A stretch of 14,024 nt of DNA, taken from assembly GCA_016189825.1 (NCBI GenBank), contig JACPRR010000114.1, positions 1 through 14,024 on the forward strand. The letters are read 5' to 3'. Source of the DNA: Chloroflexota bacterium. Its GTDB lineage: Bacteria; Chloroflexota; Dehalococcoidia; JACPPY01. Shown piece by piece: positions 6,871-14,024 of the stretch (position 1 is the stretch's first letter; each line of letters opens with the position of its first letter). Position numbers and translations under genes: made by a program. Under the pieces are notes generated by a model, which was not told the origin of the DNA, made no database searches, and saw only the letters and a program-made list of their open reading frames with translations.

Positions 6871-6876
6871 TATAAT
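6871..6876 (+). promoter_or_regulatory. Consensus -10 (TATAAT) immediately before priA
   Basis: A perfect TATAAT ends 5 nt before the priA ATG (6882). Normal initiation 6-8 nt after the hexamer would place the transcript start at or next to the start codon, giving a leaderless message. No good -35 is visible at 16-18 bp. No Shine-Dalgarno is present before the ATG, consistent with leaderless translation. Confidence 0.5.
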
Positions 6877-6881
6877 ATGGC

Positions 6882-9359
6882 ATGGCGGATTCCTCTCCAG
6901 CTACGGGCACTTCTTCCTACGCCGCGGTGGCGGTGAACTCCCCCGTTGCGCGCCGTTCGGCTTTCAGCTACCGCATTCCCCCTGGAACCAGAATACAGCC
7001 CGGGCACGCGGTGTGGGTGCCCTTCGGGCCGCGGACTGTTCAGGGGATTGTCGTGGAGCTTGCCGACGAGCCAGAGGTGGCGGAGACCAGGGACATCCTG
7101 TCCCTGATCGATCCCGCGCCAGTACTTTCTGCGCCCCAGGTGCTGCTGGCCCGCTGGATGAGCGACTACTACCTGGCGCCGCTTTTTGACTGTCTTTCCA
7201 TGATGCTTCCGCCCGGTATGGAGCGGAAAGTGCTGACGGTCTTTTTTCCCGGGGAAGCGGACCTGCGGTCCGCCCTCGCCGAGCGGGACATGGCAGTGCT
7301 CGCATACGTGCGCGAGCGGCCTGGGGCCTCTGCACGCGACATCGAAAGGCTGGTAGGGAGGCAAGCTGCCTCGAGGATAATCGCGGCGCTGGTGAAGAAG
7401 GGTCTCGTCGTGCGGATGCACGAACTCGAGGCGCCCAGCGTGAGAGCGAAGCAGCGGCGATACCTGAGCCTGGCGGTCAGCCCGGAGGAGGCGAAGAGAG
7501 AGGCCGGGCTGATGCGCAAAGGACACGCAGGCAGCCAGGCAGCAGTGCTTGAGGCGCTCCTTGCCGCGGCAGGGCCCGTTGCTGCGGGCGCTCTCAGCGA
7601 AGAGGCCGGCGTCGCTCCCTCGGCGATAGCGTCATTGCTGAAGAAGGGGCTGCTGGCGGCGGAGGTGCGGGAGGTGGTGCGCGATCCACTGTCTCACCGG
7701 AGCTATCCGCCGTCGGTTGCACCGGCCTTGACGGAATCGCAGGCGGCGGCGTGGCAAGAGATACGGGAACACCTCTTTTCGGCGAGAACACCCAGGCACG
7801 CAGTCTTCCTGCTCCACGGTGTCACTGGCAGTGGAAAGACCGAGCTTTACTTGAGGGCACTGGAGGCGGTTGCGGCTCAGGGCAGACGAGGCATTGTGCT
7901 CGTGCCAGAAATCTCGCTGACTCCCCAAACTATCGGCCGGTTCTCAGCCCGGTTTCACGGCCGCGTCGCCGTCCTGCACAGCAGGCTCTCCCCCGGAGAG
8001 CAGCATGATGAGTGGATGAGGATTCGTAAGGGCGAGTTCGACGTCGTCATCGGCCCCCGTAGCGCATTGTTTGCTCCACAGCCCCAGTTAGGGCTCATTA
8101 TCATCGACGAGGAGCACGAATGGAGCTACAAGCAGCAGGAGGTCCAGCCCCGCTATCACGCGCGTGACGTGGCCCTTAAGTTCGCGGAGCTCATTGGCGC
8201 CACGGTCATACTGGGCAGCGCGACACCCGATGTGGAGACATACCGCAATGCGGCCGAGGGCCAATTCCGGTTGCTGGCACTCCCGGAGCGGGTAACCCCC
8301 CGGGGCGTGGCGTCGCTGCCCGAGGTGCAGGTGGTGGATATGCGGGAGGAGCTTAAGTCGGGGAACAGGAGCGTGTTCAGCCGCCCGCTGCGCGAGGCTC
8401 TGGCGAGCGTCCTGCGAAGACAGGAGCAGGCCATCCTCTTCCTTAACCGCCGGGGCAACTCGACCGTCGTCCTTTGCAGGAACTGCGGTCATGTCGTCCG
8501 CTGTCGCCGTTGCCAGGTAAGCCTGACCTATCATACGGTGAGCGCTGCAGGACGTCCGGGAGACTCGCTGGTCTGCCATCAGTGCGGTGGGAGGTATCCG
8601 GTGCCGCTCTCCTGCCCGGCCTGCATGAGCCGGGCCATCCGCTTTATGGGCGTCGGCACCGAGAAGCTGGAAGAGCTGCTGTGGCAGGAGTTCCCCGGCG
8701 CCCGGACGCTGCGCTGGGACCGGGACTCTGCGTCCGGCAAGCGTTCTGACGAGGAGTTCCTCGACCGTTTCCTGGGGCATGATGCGGATATCCTCATTGG
8801 CACGCAGATGATCGCCAAGGGGTTGGACATGCCGCTGGTGACCCTGGTAGGCGTGGTGAACGCGGACGTCGGCATGTACTTGCCCGACTTCCGTTCCGGG
8901 GAGCGCACGTTCCAGCTCCTCTGCCAGGTCGCTGGGAGGGCCGGGCGCGGCGAGTTCGGCGGAAAGGTTATCGTGCAGACATACAACCCTGAGCATTACG
9001 CGGTCAGGGCGGCAGCGGGGCACGATTACTGTGCTTTCTACGAGAAGGAGATAGCGTTTCGCCGCTCGTTGCGCCAGCCGCCCTTCATCAGGTTGGTGAA
9101 GCTCGTCTACAGTCACGCCAGTGAGGTCTCGTGCCGGAACGAGGCAGAGCGGTTCGCGGGGGCCATCAGGGCATGGTGCGTGGAGCAAGGCGTGCCGGTC
9201 GTGGAGATGGTTGGCCCGGCGCCGGCGTTTGTCTCGCGGCTCCGCGGCAAGTACCGCTGGCAGATCATACTGAAAGGGGCGGACCCAGGCCGGTTGATCT
9301 CGCCGCTCCCGTTCCCCCGTGGCTGGTCGGTTGACGTCGATCCCGCTAGCGTGGCCTAG
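6882..9359 (+). CDS. priA: Primosomal protein N' (replication restart helicase PriA)
   Basis: PriA recognises abandoned replication forks and D-loops, unwinds the lagging arm with 3'-5' polarity and loads the replicative helicase. The 825-residue chain is complete. The 3'-DNA-binding domain occupies about residues 12-110 and a winged-helix region about 125-260. Walker A (GVTGSGKT) is at 313-320, the Walker B box DEEH at 409-412 and GSATP at 445-449. Eight zinc-binding cysteines (532, 535, 541, 544, 565, 568, 578, 581) are all present, and the motif VI region QVAGRAGRG is at 682-690. The C-terminal domain follows. The ATG at 6882 is the only suitable ATG near the start of family similarity; no Shine-Dalgarno is seen, but a TATAAT sits right before it. 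It appears to be a single-gene unit. Confidence 0.96.
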   Translation: MADSSPATGTSSYAAVAVNSPVARRSAFSYRIPPGTRIQPGHAVWVPFGPRTVQGIVVELADEPEVAETRDILSLIDPAPVLSAPQVLLARWMSDYYLAPLFDCLSMMLPPGMERKVLTVFFPGEADLRSALAERDMAVLAYVRERPGASARDIERLVGRQAASRIIAALVKKGLVVRMHELEAPSVRAKQRRYLSLAVSPEEAKREAGLMRKGHAGSQAAVLEALLAAAGPVAAGALSEEAGVAPSAIASLLKKGLLAAEVREVVRDPLSHRSYPPSVAPALTESQAAAWQEIREHLFSARTPRHAVFLLHGVTGSGKTELYLRALEAVAAQGRRGIVLVPEISLTPQTIGRFSARFHGRVAVLHSRLSPGEQHDEWMRIRKGEFDVVIGPRSALFAPQPQLGLIIIDEEHEWSYKQQEVQPRYHARDVALKFAELIGATVILGSATPDVETYRNAAEGQFRLLALPERVTPRGVASLPEVQVVDMREELKSGNRSVFSRPLREALASVLRRQEQAILFLNRRGNSTVVLCRNCGHVVRCRRCQVSLTYHTVSAAGRPGDSLVCHQCGGRYPVPLSCPACMSRAIRFMGVGTEKLEELLWQEFPGARTLRWDRDSASGKRSDEEFLDRFLGHDADILIGTQMIAKGLDMPLVTLVGVVNADVGMYLPDFRSGERTFQLLCQVAGRAGRGEFGGKVIVQTYNPEHYAVRAAAGHDYCAFYEKEIAFRRSLRQPPFIRLVKLVYSHASEVSCRNEAERFAGAIRAWCVEQGVPVVEMVGPAPAFVSRLRGKYRWQIILKGADPGRLISPLPFPRGWSVDVDPASVA

Positions 9360-9492
9360 GACGGCGACAGGCGCGTCACATTGAATCCGAGGGACACTTG
9401 CCGGCTCCGCAGCGTCCGGCCCGAGTCGTCTGACCCAGACAAAAGTCGTGTACTACCTCATCAAGCTGACCTTAACCTATGCATACGGCTGA

Positions 9493-9556
9493 GATAATGA
9501 AGACAGACATGGGAGTTGTACCGATTCTGGTGCCTGGTTTGTGACCGGGCGCCCGG
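9493..9556 (+). promoter_or_regulatory. Candidate -10 and palindrome upstream of the B12 mutase genes
   Basis: In the 215-bp gap after priA, GATAAT (9493-9498) matches the -10 consensus at five of six bases but has no good -35. A perfect 12-bp palindrome, CCGGGCGCCCGG (9545-9556), lies 7 bp before the AGGAGG of the mutase gene. It would form a hairpin or operator in the leader close to the ribosome binding site. Neither element is proven. Confidence 0.3.
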
Positions 9557-9574
9557 GAAAGACAGGAGGACCAC

Positions 9575-11200
9575 ATGTCCAGACGATTCACTACTGAATC
9601 TGGTATCGAGATCGATAGAGTCTACCGGCCGGGCACGGGTCAGGTAGATTATGAGCGAGACCTCGGCGATCCGGGTAACTACCCCTATACCAGGGGCATC
9701 CATCCCGGCATGTACCGGGACCGCTTCTGGATGTTTCGCCAGATCACGGGGCACGGCACCGCGAAGGAGACGCTCGAGCGGGCAAAGTACTTGCGTGACA
9801 TGGGTGGGGTTTCAGCAGAGGGCATAGTGCCGGTCAGCGTCTACATGGATGCCGCCCATCATCTCGGTTTGGACTCCGATGATCCCATGGCCCGATATGA
9901 CTTCGGGCGGGGCGGTGTGGCCCTCGATACACTGGAGGACCTTCAGCAGTTCCTCAGCGACTTCGACCTGCGCAAGATTCACCTCAACTTCCAATGTTTC
10001 CAGGAAGCGCCGGCCCTGCTTGCCCTGTACATCGCCGCCGCCCGGGAACGCGGCGTTCCGGAGGTAGAGCTGAAAGGCGGTCTGGAGAACGAGGTCTTCG
10101 GCAGTTTCATTTACTGCAAACAGGAGGTCTTTCCTCCTCGATCAGCGGTCAAGTTTGCCTGGGACGCCACCGAGCATATTGCGCGATACATGCCACGGTT
10201 CACTGCTAATGTGTTTGCGGATGCGAGCTACATCCCCGCGGGGGCCAACCCGGTTCAGGCAGCCGGTATCACGCTGGCAGCAGCCATGGCATATGTTGAG
10301 GCGGGCCTGGCCAGGGGATTGGCGATCGACGACTTTGCAGACGCGCTGTCGTTTTACATAGGAACGTCAAGAGACTTCTTCGAGCAAATCGCCAGGCTCA
10401 GGGCATTGAGAAGACTCTGGGCTGAGATAACGCGAGACCGCTATGGCGCCAGGAACCCGAGGTCCAACATGGCGAGAATACTGGTGCGCACAAGCACTCG
10501 CGATCTCACGGCCCAGCAGCCCCTGTGCAATCTCATACGGACCAGCATACAGGCGCTTTCAGCCGTCCTTGGCGGCGTCCAGGCGCTGACTGTGACCCCA
10601 TATGACGAGCCGATCTGCCTGCCAACAGAGCAGTCTTCATTGTTGTCCCTTCGCACCCAGCACATTATTGCCGAAGAGACAGGCGTCGCCAACACGGTGG
10701 ACCCCCTGGCGGGTTCCTATTTCGTCGAGTCGCTGACCAACCAGATTGCGGATGGGATCATGGCCCAGGTCAGGGCAATCGAGGGTCTTGCGGCGCCCGG
10801 GTCGGCCAGCACTCCAGCCCTGGACGGCATGCTCAAGGGCATCGAGTCGGGATATTTCGACGCGCAACTGCTGGCATCGGCCATGAGCCTCAATAAGGCG
10901 GTCCAATCGGGAGAGAGGGTGGTGGTCGGGGTGAACAAGTACGTGCTGCCGCCTGAGGAAGTGCCTGTGCACACGGTTGCCCAGGAAACGCTGGACAAGA
11001 AGATCGAAGACCTCCGGATTTTCCGCAAGAACAGGGACTACGGGAAGACGTCGGAATACCTGGACCACCTGAAATCGGCGGCGGGCCGAGGCGAGAACAC
11101 CATCAAGCCCATGGCGGAGGCCTTCCTCCACAAGGCCACACTGGGCGAGGTCATGTCGGCCCTCAAGGAAGTCCTGGGATCTTTCAGGAAAAGGAGTTGA
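9575..11200 (+). CDS. Divergent coenzyme-B12-dependent acyl-CoA mutase, large (catalytic) chain
   Basis: The protein belongs to the methylmalonyl-CoA mutase superfamily: a TIM-barrel substrate domain that houses an adenosylcobalamin radical rearrangement of acyl-CoA thioesters. At 541 residues it is the separate large-chain form, without the C-terminal B12 domain; that is encoded by the next gene, 6 bp downstream. Family landmarks include YPYTRGIHPGMY (36-47), GVALDTLEDL (114-123), LTAQQPLCNLIRTSIQALSAVLGG (311-334), LPTE (349-352), DPLAGSYFVE (376-385) and VGVNKY (451-456). Against remembered Propionibacterium MutB, an almost gap-free alignment shows Tyr89 kept (Y47) but Thr195 to Gly169, Gln197 to Glu171, Arg207 to Cys181, Tyr243 to Ala217, His244 to Ser218, Arg283 to Ala257, His328 to Leu303 and Gln330 to Arg305. 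Substrate specificity is therefore not methylmalonyl-CoA in any ordinary sense. AGGAGG at 9564-9569 fixes the start. A function in ordinary propionate metabolism is doubtful. Confidence 0.88.
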   Translation: MSRRFTTESGIEIDRVYRPGTGQVDYERDLGDPGNYPYTRGIHPGMYRDRFWMFRQITGHGTAKETLERAKYLRDMGGVSAEGIVPVSVYMDAAHHLGLDSDDPMARYDFGRGGVALDTLEDLQQFLSDFDLRKIHLNFQCFQEAPALLALYIAAARERGVPEVELKGGLENEVFGSFIYCKQEVFPPRSAVKFAWDATEHIARYMPRFTANVFADASYIPAGANPVQAAGITLAAAMAYVEAGLARGLAIDDFADALSFYIGTSRDFFEQIARLRALRRLWAEITRDRYGARNPRSNMARILVRTSTRDLTAQQPLCNLIRTSIQALSAVLGGVQALTVTPYDEPICLPTEQSSLLSLRTQHIIAEETGVANTVDPLAGSYFVESLTNQIADGIMAQVRAIEGLAAPGSASTPALDGMLKGIESGYFDAQLLASAMSLNKAVQSGERVVVGVNKYVLPPEEVPVHTVAQETLDKKIEDLRIFRKNRDYGKTSEYLDHLKSAAGRGENTIKPMAEAFLHKATLGEVMSALKEVLGSFRKRS

Positions 11201-11206
11201 CGCACC

Positions 11207-11623
11207 ATGTCGGAAGAACGCACCAGGAGCAAGCTCCTGATCGCAAAAGCCGGGCTCGACGCGCACGACCTTGGTCCCCGGTTGCTTGCCCAGGGATTGC
11301 GCGATGAGGGGGTTGAAGTCGTTTATCTGGGGCTGCGCTGCACGCCCGAGGAGATAGTCCAGGCGGCGGTCCAAGAGGACATACCGGTTATCGGGATAAG
11401 CTCATACTGCGGCGGGCATGTTCCATTCGCCAGGACCGTGATCGACCTGCTGAAGCAGCATGGCCTGGAGCGAGAAAAGACCGTCATATTCGGTGGGGTT
11501 ATCCCGCGGCAGGACATCGCGGTGTTGAAGGGCATCGGAGTTGACCGGGTCTTCATGCCTGAAGACAAGGTCGTCGACGTTGCCGGCTATATCAAGAGAC
11601 ACGCAGGGTCAAAGCCCGGGTAG
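11207..11623 (+). CDS. Stand-alone cobalamin-binding subunit of the acyl-CoA mutase
   Basis: This 138-residue protein is the Rossmann-like B12-binding domain of acyl-CoA mutases, which holds adenosylcobalamin base-off with histidine as lower ligand. The motif DxHxxG is intact: Asp18, His20 and Gly23 in AGLDAHDLG, with Lys14 at the position of the conserved lysine (MutB Lys604, Asp608, His610). The ISSYCGGH segment (64-71) and GGVIP (96-100) line the nucleotide-tail pocket. The gene starts 6 bp after the large chain's stop; AAGGAG (about 11190-11195) lies within the end of that gene, 10 nt or so before the ATG. The intact cofactor site argues that the pair is an active enzyme. It ends close to the family's normal C-terminus. 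Confidence 0.94.
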   Translation: MSEERTRSKLLIAKAGLDAHDLGPRLLAQGLRDEGVEVVYLGLRCTPEEIVQAAVQEDIPVIGISSYCGGHVPFARTVIDLLKQHGLEREKTVIFGGVIPRQDIAVLKGIGVDRVFMPEDKVVDVAGYIKRHAGSKPG

Positions 11624-11710
11624 GCGGGGCCGCACGAGCGTCTGATGCGCCTTGCCGCGCGGTCTGCTGGCCGTTGGTCGTAAGACGGAAGAAGTTTTCC
11701 CATCTCGGTA

Positions 11711-11719
11711 TGGTAGAAT
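11711..11719 (+). promoter_or_regulatory. Extended -10 promoter element before the toxin-antitoxin pair
   Basis: TGGTAGAAT is an extended -10 (TGn plus TAGAAT). No clear -35 is found at the usual distance, as is common for extended -10 promoters. Transcription would begin near 11726, about 50 nt before the chosen antitoxin start. Confidence 0.45.
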
Positions 11720-11777
11720 TGTTGCTGTCATCACATATAGCATTCAGGCCAGGATGGCCACCAGGAGAATCGTCGCA

Positions 11778-12026
11778 ATGGCCAAAACGGGCGGGTACAA
11801 GGAGAAACTGCTGGAAGAGGTGAAGTCTCTTTCCGAGGACAGGATAAGAGCCGTAGCTGATTTTGCCGCTTATCTCCGGGAACGGGAGGAATGGGAAGAG
11901 ACGGCGGAGATACTTGGCAACAAGGGCATGGTCCGCGAGATAAGAAAGTCACGCAAGGCGTGGTCAGATGGCAAGAAGGAGCGTTTTCTGTCACTTGGCG
12001 AAATGAAAGCCCGCCTGGATGTTTGA
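11778..12026 (+). CDS. Probable antitoxin of a RelE/ParE-type module
   Basis: The 82-residue chain is mostly helical and charged: KEKLLEEVKSLSEDRIRAVADFAAYLRER (8-36) is followed by a basic segment and a C-terminal tail, RFLSLGEMKARLDV (69-82), of the kind that wraps the toxin. Genes of this kind repress their own operon and neutralise the toxin; that role is inferred from the arrangement. I chose the ATG at 11778, which has AGGAG 10 nt upstream (11763-11767). An ATG at 11754 (90 residues) has no comparable site, and the longer frame back to 11652 would start upstream of the extended -10. The stop overlaps the toxin start by 8 bp, the classic antitoxin-first layout. I do not assign a named antitoxin family. 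Confidence 0.78.
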   Translation: MAKTGGYKEKLLEEVKSLSEDRIRAVADFAAYLREREEWEETAEILGNKGMVREIRKSRKAWSDGKKERFLSLGEMKARLDV

Positions 12027-12273
12027 AGTAGTCTTGAGCAGGGACGCGGCCAGGTCATTGGACCGACAGGCTCTGCAGACGAGGCGTCGCATTCTCGCTG
12101 CTATTGAGAAACTTGCGGCTTACCCTCAGAAGGGGAAGAAGCTGCATGGTGAGTTGGAAGGCTTGTACACCCTCCGGGTCGGTGGCATGCGGGTTGTTTA
12201 CGAGGTGGATAGTGGCAGCAAAGCTGTAGTTGTCCACGCCGTCGGGCCTCGCGGTGACGTCTACAAGAACTGA
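12019..12273 (+). CDS. RelE/ParE superfamily toxin
   Basis: The 84-residue chain has the compact RelE/ParE layout: a first beta strand (FEVVLSRDA, 2-10), two helices (about 11-33), then KKLHGELEGLYTLRVGGMRVVYEVD (40-64) and a last strand ending in VGPRGDVYK (75-83). RelE-type members cleave ribosome-bound mRNA and ParE-type ones poison gyrase; the LEGLYTLRVG..RVVYEV pattern and terminal GxRxDVY look closer to the RelE branch, though this is not decisive. Basic residues (Arg53, Arg58, Arg78) and Tyr82 are in the positions where RelE toxins carry RNA-contact residues. It overlaps the antitoxin by 8 bp, indicating coupling. A convergent lipoprotein gene ends 100 bp downstream; nothing else is seen in that gap. 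Confidence 0.88.
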   Translation: MFEVVLSRDAARSLDRQALQTRRRILAAIEKLAAYPQKGKKLHGELEGLYTLRVGGMRVVYEVDSGSKAVVVHAVGPRGDVYKN

Positions 12274-12373
12274 TCGATGTTTTCTCACCGGTGCACCGCG
12301 ACAGCCCCACGTCTGAGATGGCGGTCTATGTTTCCCTTTGTTAATAAAGCGCAGCACCTCCCGCAAGCCCAAC

Positions 12374-14024
12374 CTACTGTCCTTTGTGCTTCACGTATTC
12401 GGCATATGCTGGCAGCTCGGGAAAGCCGCTGATAGTGGGGAAATCGACGTTGGGTCCAAGCCCGGCCAACGCTGGAACGTCCGCAACCGCGACAACTACG
12501 TAGGCATCGCTAACTGTCTTTACAACCTTGGCCAACATTTCCTTCCTCTTAGCCGGGTCCATCTCTCTGGCGCTGCTCTGCAAAAGTGCATCTACCTCAG
12601 GGAATTTTTCGCCGAGCAACACGTGAGCCGCTGCCCTACCAGATACGTAAACGTCCAGGATTTGCGGGGGAGACGGCCGGGCACTAACCTTCATCGTCCG
12701 TGTCACACCACGCAATGCGGGGACCTTTAACGTGTTCCTAACTGCTTGGACCGCCGCCTGGTCCGAGGGTCTCAATTCAACTTTCACGCCCACCTTTTGC
12801 CAGTAACTGGCTACCACTTCAGCCATCTTGGGCAAGAACGAAGCCCCGGCCATGGAATAATTCCATAGCTGGATAGCGGGTGAGGCAAAACGCTCCGGAT
12901 AGCCGGCTTCCTTGAGAAGGCGGCTCGCTTCCTGCGGGTCGTAGCGGTTGTAAACCTTATCACCAAGGTCGTACCAGTATGGAATATCCACATCTTGACA
13001 TGCTTGAGTCAAGAATCCGGGCAGAGCCTTAACGGCTTTCCCGCGGAAGAAACTCTTGATGATTTCGTCCCGGTCTACCGCCAGCGACAGTGCTTGCCGC
13101 ACCTTTATGTCGGCAACGGGCAGACCTGCGGATTCAGGCACGTAGGCCCCGCTCAGCAGGACGACGCCCATGGCGAAGGCGACGTTGGCTGTCCTCAGAC
13201 CTGCCCGCTCCAGGTCGGGGACGATTTCCAGGCTGGCCTCGGCAATATCCAGCGCTCCGGTCCTGAGCGCTGCCAGCCGGGTGGCTTCCTCTGGCAGAAG
13301 TATGTTCACAAGCTTCTTGAACGAAGGGACCTGCCGCCAGTGCTTATCGAGCGCCTCGTATTCCACTGAGTCCCCGCCCGTATGGCGGACAAACTTGAAC
13401 GGGCCGCTGCCCATCGGGTGCTGCTCGAAGTAAGGCATGGAGTTTTGTTCCACATAGTTCTTGGGCAGCACATATCCGGCAGCAGGAGTGTAGTAAGCGA
13501 GATAGACCGGGAGGTAAGGTTGCGGGCCCTTGGTAAAGACGCGGACGGTATGCTGGTCTATCTGCTCTACGCGGTCGACTGCTCCCCTTAGAGTTGGGTC
13601 AAAAGTCGCCGGCGAGGTCAGCCGTTCCAGGCTGAACTTAACGTCTGCAGCCGTGAGATCATCACCGTTATGGAACTTTATCCCCTTGTGGATACGGAAG
13701 ATCCACGAGCCACCGTCCGGAGCCAGCTCCCAACTGTCCGCTACTCCAGGCAACAGCTTTGCTCCATCTGACCTGAGCAAGGACTCATTCATGGGCCCGA
13801 GGAATTGCAGGGTATCGGTGGAGCTGCTTCTGACCGGGTCAAACGTCTCCTTGCCGAATGTAGCTATGCCTATCCTTAGCTCCCCGTAGGGGCCCGCAGG
13901 GGTAGGCGCGGGGACCGAGGTAGCCGTAGGCTTCGCGGTTGGTGTTGGGGCTGGTGTCGCGGCCGGCCTGGCGCAACCAGCGAAGGACACTATCAACACT
14001 AACAGTAATGCCATTGCCTTGATC
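12374..14024 (-). CDS. ABC transporter substrate-binding lipoprotein, family 5 (peptide/nickel type), 5' end outside the window
   Basis: Family 5 binding proteins capture oligopeptides, nickel or related ligands outside the membrane and deliver them to an ABC permease. The visible chain has a hydrophobic stretch ending in the lipobox SFAGC (lipid-modified Cys at residue 14 counted from the ATG at 14014). A Pro/Thr/Ala linker of about 28 residues follows, then the mature domain: YGELRIGI at about 43, FDPVRSS..., DGGSWIFRIHKGIKFHNGDDLTAADVKFSLER at about 99-130 (the family signature), MGSGPFKFV at about 203, and VRQALSLAVDRDEII at about 308. The ATG at 14014 leaves no positive charge in the signal peptide, and the frame is open to the window edge with a Lys codon just before, so the true start is probably beyond 14024. 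Transporter partners are not in view. Ligand unknown. Confidence 0.9.
   Translation of the reverse strand, partial: IKAMALLLVLIVSFAGCARPAATPAPTPTAKPTATSVPAPTPAGPYGELRIGIATFGKETFDPVRSSSTDTLQFLGPMNESLLRSDGAKLLPGVADSWELAPDGGSWIFRIHKGIKFHNGDDLTAADVKFSLERLTSPATFDPTLRGAVDRVEQIDQHTVRVFTKGPQPYLPVYLAYYTPAAGYVLPKNYVEQNSMPYFEQHPMGSGPFKFVRHTGGDSVEYEALDKHWRQVPSFKKLVNILLPEEATRLAALRTGALDIAEASLEIVPDLERAGLRTANVAFAMGVVLLSGAYVPESAGLPVADIKVRQALSLAVDRDEIIKSFFRGKAVKALPGFLTQACQDVDIPYWYDLGDKVYNRYDPQEASRLLKEAGYPERFASPAIQLWNYSMAGASFLPKMAEVVASYWQKVGVKVELRPSDQAAVQAVRNTLKVPALRGVTRTMKVSARPSPPQILDVYVSGRAAAHVLLGEKFPEVDALLQSSAREMDPAKRKEMLAKVVKTVSDAYVVVAVADVPALAGLGPNVDFPTISGFPELPAYAEYVKHKGQ

Larger units (their letters stand above)
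6545..6881. other. 337-bp spacer between rplS and priA
   Basis: This gene-free stretch holds three things listed separately: a weak stem-loop just after rplS, an inverted-repeat element in the middle, and a consensus -10 directly before priA. Two short frames crossing it lack ribosome binding sites and family features, and I do not regard them as genes. Confidence 0.6.

Noticed and set aside
6679..6936. 85-residue plus-strand frame running into priA
   Set aside because: It lies across the inverted-repeat element and the priA promoter, with no ribosome binding site and no domain-like sequence.
8088..9188. 366-residue minus-strand frame inside priA
   Set aside because: It is antisense to well-conserved priA motifs, has no family features of its own and is explained by the GC-rich codon pattern.
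9529..9574. Cobalamin riboswitch before the B12 mutase (GGTGCC at 9529 and GGGAA at 9555)
   Set aside because: These two words resemble the start of a cobalamin aptamer, but the core with GCCACTG and the B12 box is missing, and the start codon follows within 20 nt, which leaves no room for it.
1..14024. CRISPR array, tRNA, rRNA, insertion sequence or prophage genes
   Set aside because: I found no regularly spaced long repeats, no tRNA-like cloverleaf, no rRNA segments and no transposase or phage protein in any frame.

Overview
The window looks like chromosomal DNA from a GC-rich bacterium. The best guess is a member of the Chloroflexota, probably near Dehalococcoidia. That guess rests on the form of FtsZ (its C-terminal half reads WMSIGSGTGQNRA), a stripped-down division cluster without adjacent peptidoglycan genes, and a Pro/Thr-linker lipoprotein. 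It is an inference from remembered family features, not a database match.

Layout. (1) Positions 1-4500, minus strand: a reduced division and cell wall (dcw) cluster. It is transcribed from a near-consensus promoter at 4490-4518 through a small winged-helix-like protein of unknown function, mraZ, rsmH, a 408-bp spacer with one doubtful ORF, ftsA, and ftsZ (cut by the window edge). Four TGG-led pentamers at exact 10-bp spacing sit just downstream of the -10 element. They match the known MraZ operator architecture, so the cluster is probably autoregulated by MraZ. (2) Positions 4389-4732: a divergent promoter region with a perfect 13-bp palindrome. (3) Positions 4733-6544, plus strand: mogA/moaB (molybdenum cofactor), trmD (overlapping by 4 bp) and rplS, a compact operon joining a cofactor gene to tRNA/ribosome genes. 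(4) Positions 6545-6881: a spacer with a dispersed-repeat-like inverted repeat and a consensus -10 directly in front of priA. (5) Positions 6882-9359: priA, the replication-restart helicase. (6) Positions 9575-11623: a two-gene coenzyme-B12 mutase module, made of a methylmalonyl-CoA-mutase-like catalytic chain plus a separate B12-binding subunit. (7) Positions 11714-12273: a type II toxin-antitoxin pair. (8) Positions 12374-14024, minus strand: a family 5 (peptide/nickel type) ABC-transporter binding lipoprotein whose signal peptide runs off the window.

The most unusual item is the B12 mutase. The fold, the conserved C-terminal half of the catalytic chain and the partner's cobalamin-binding motif all look intact. 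However, nearly every substrate-contacting residue known from methylmalonyl-CoA mutase is replaced, including the residues equivalent to Gln197, Arg207, Tyr243, His244, Arg283, His328 and Gln330. The pair therefore probably carries out a different carbon-skeleton rearrangement, or acts on an unusual acyl-CoA. The second notable item is the MraZ-box-controlled operon that begins with an uncharacterised winged-helix-like gene rather than with mraZ.
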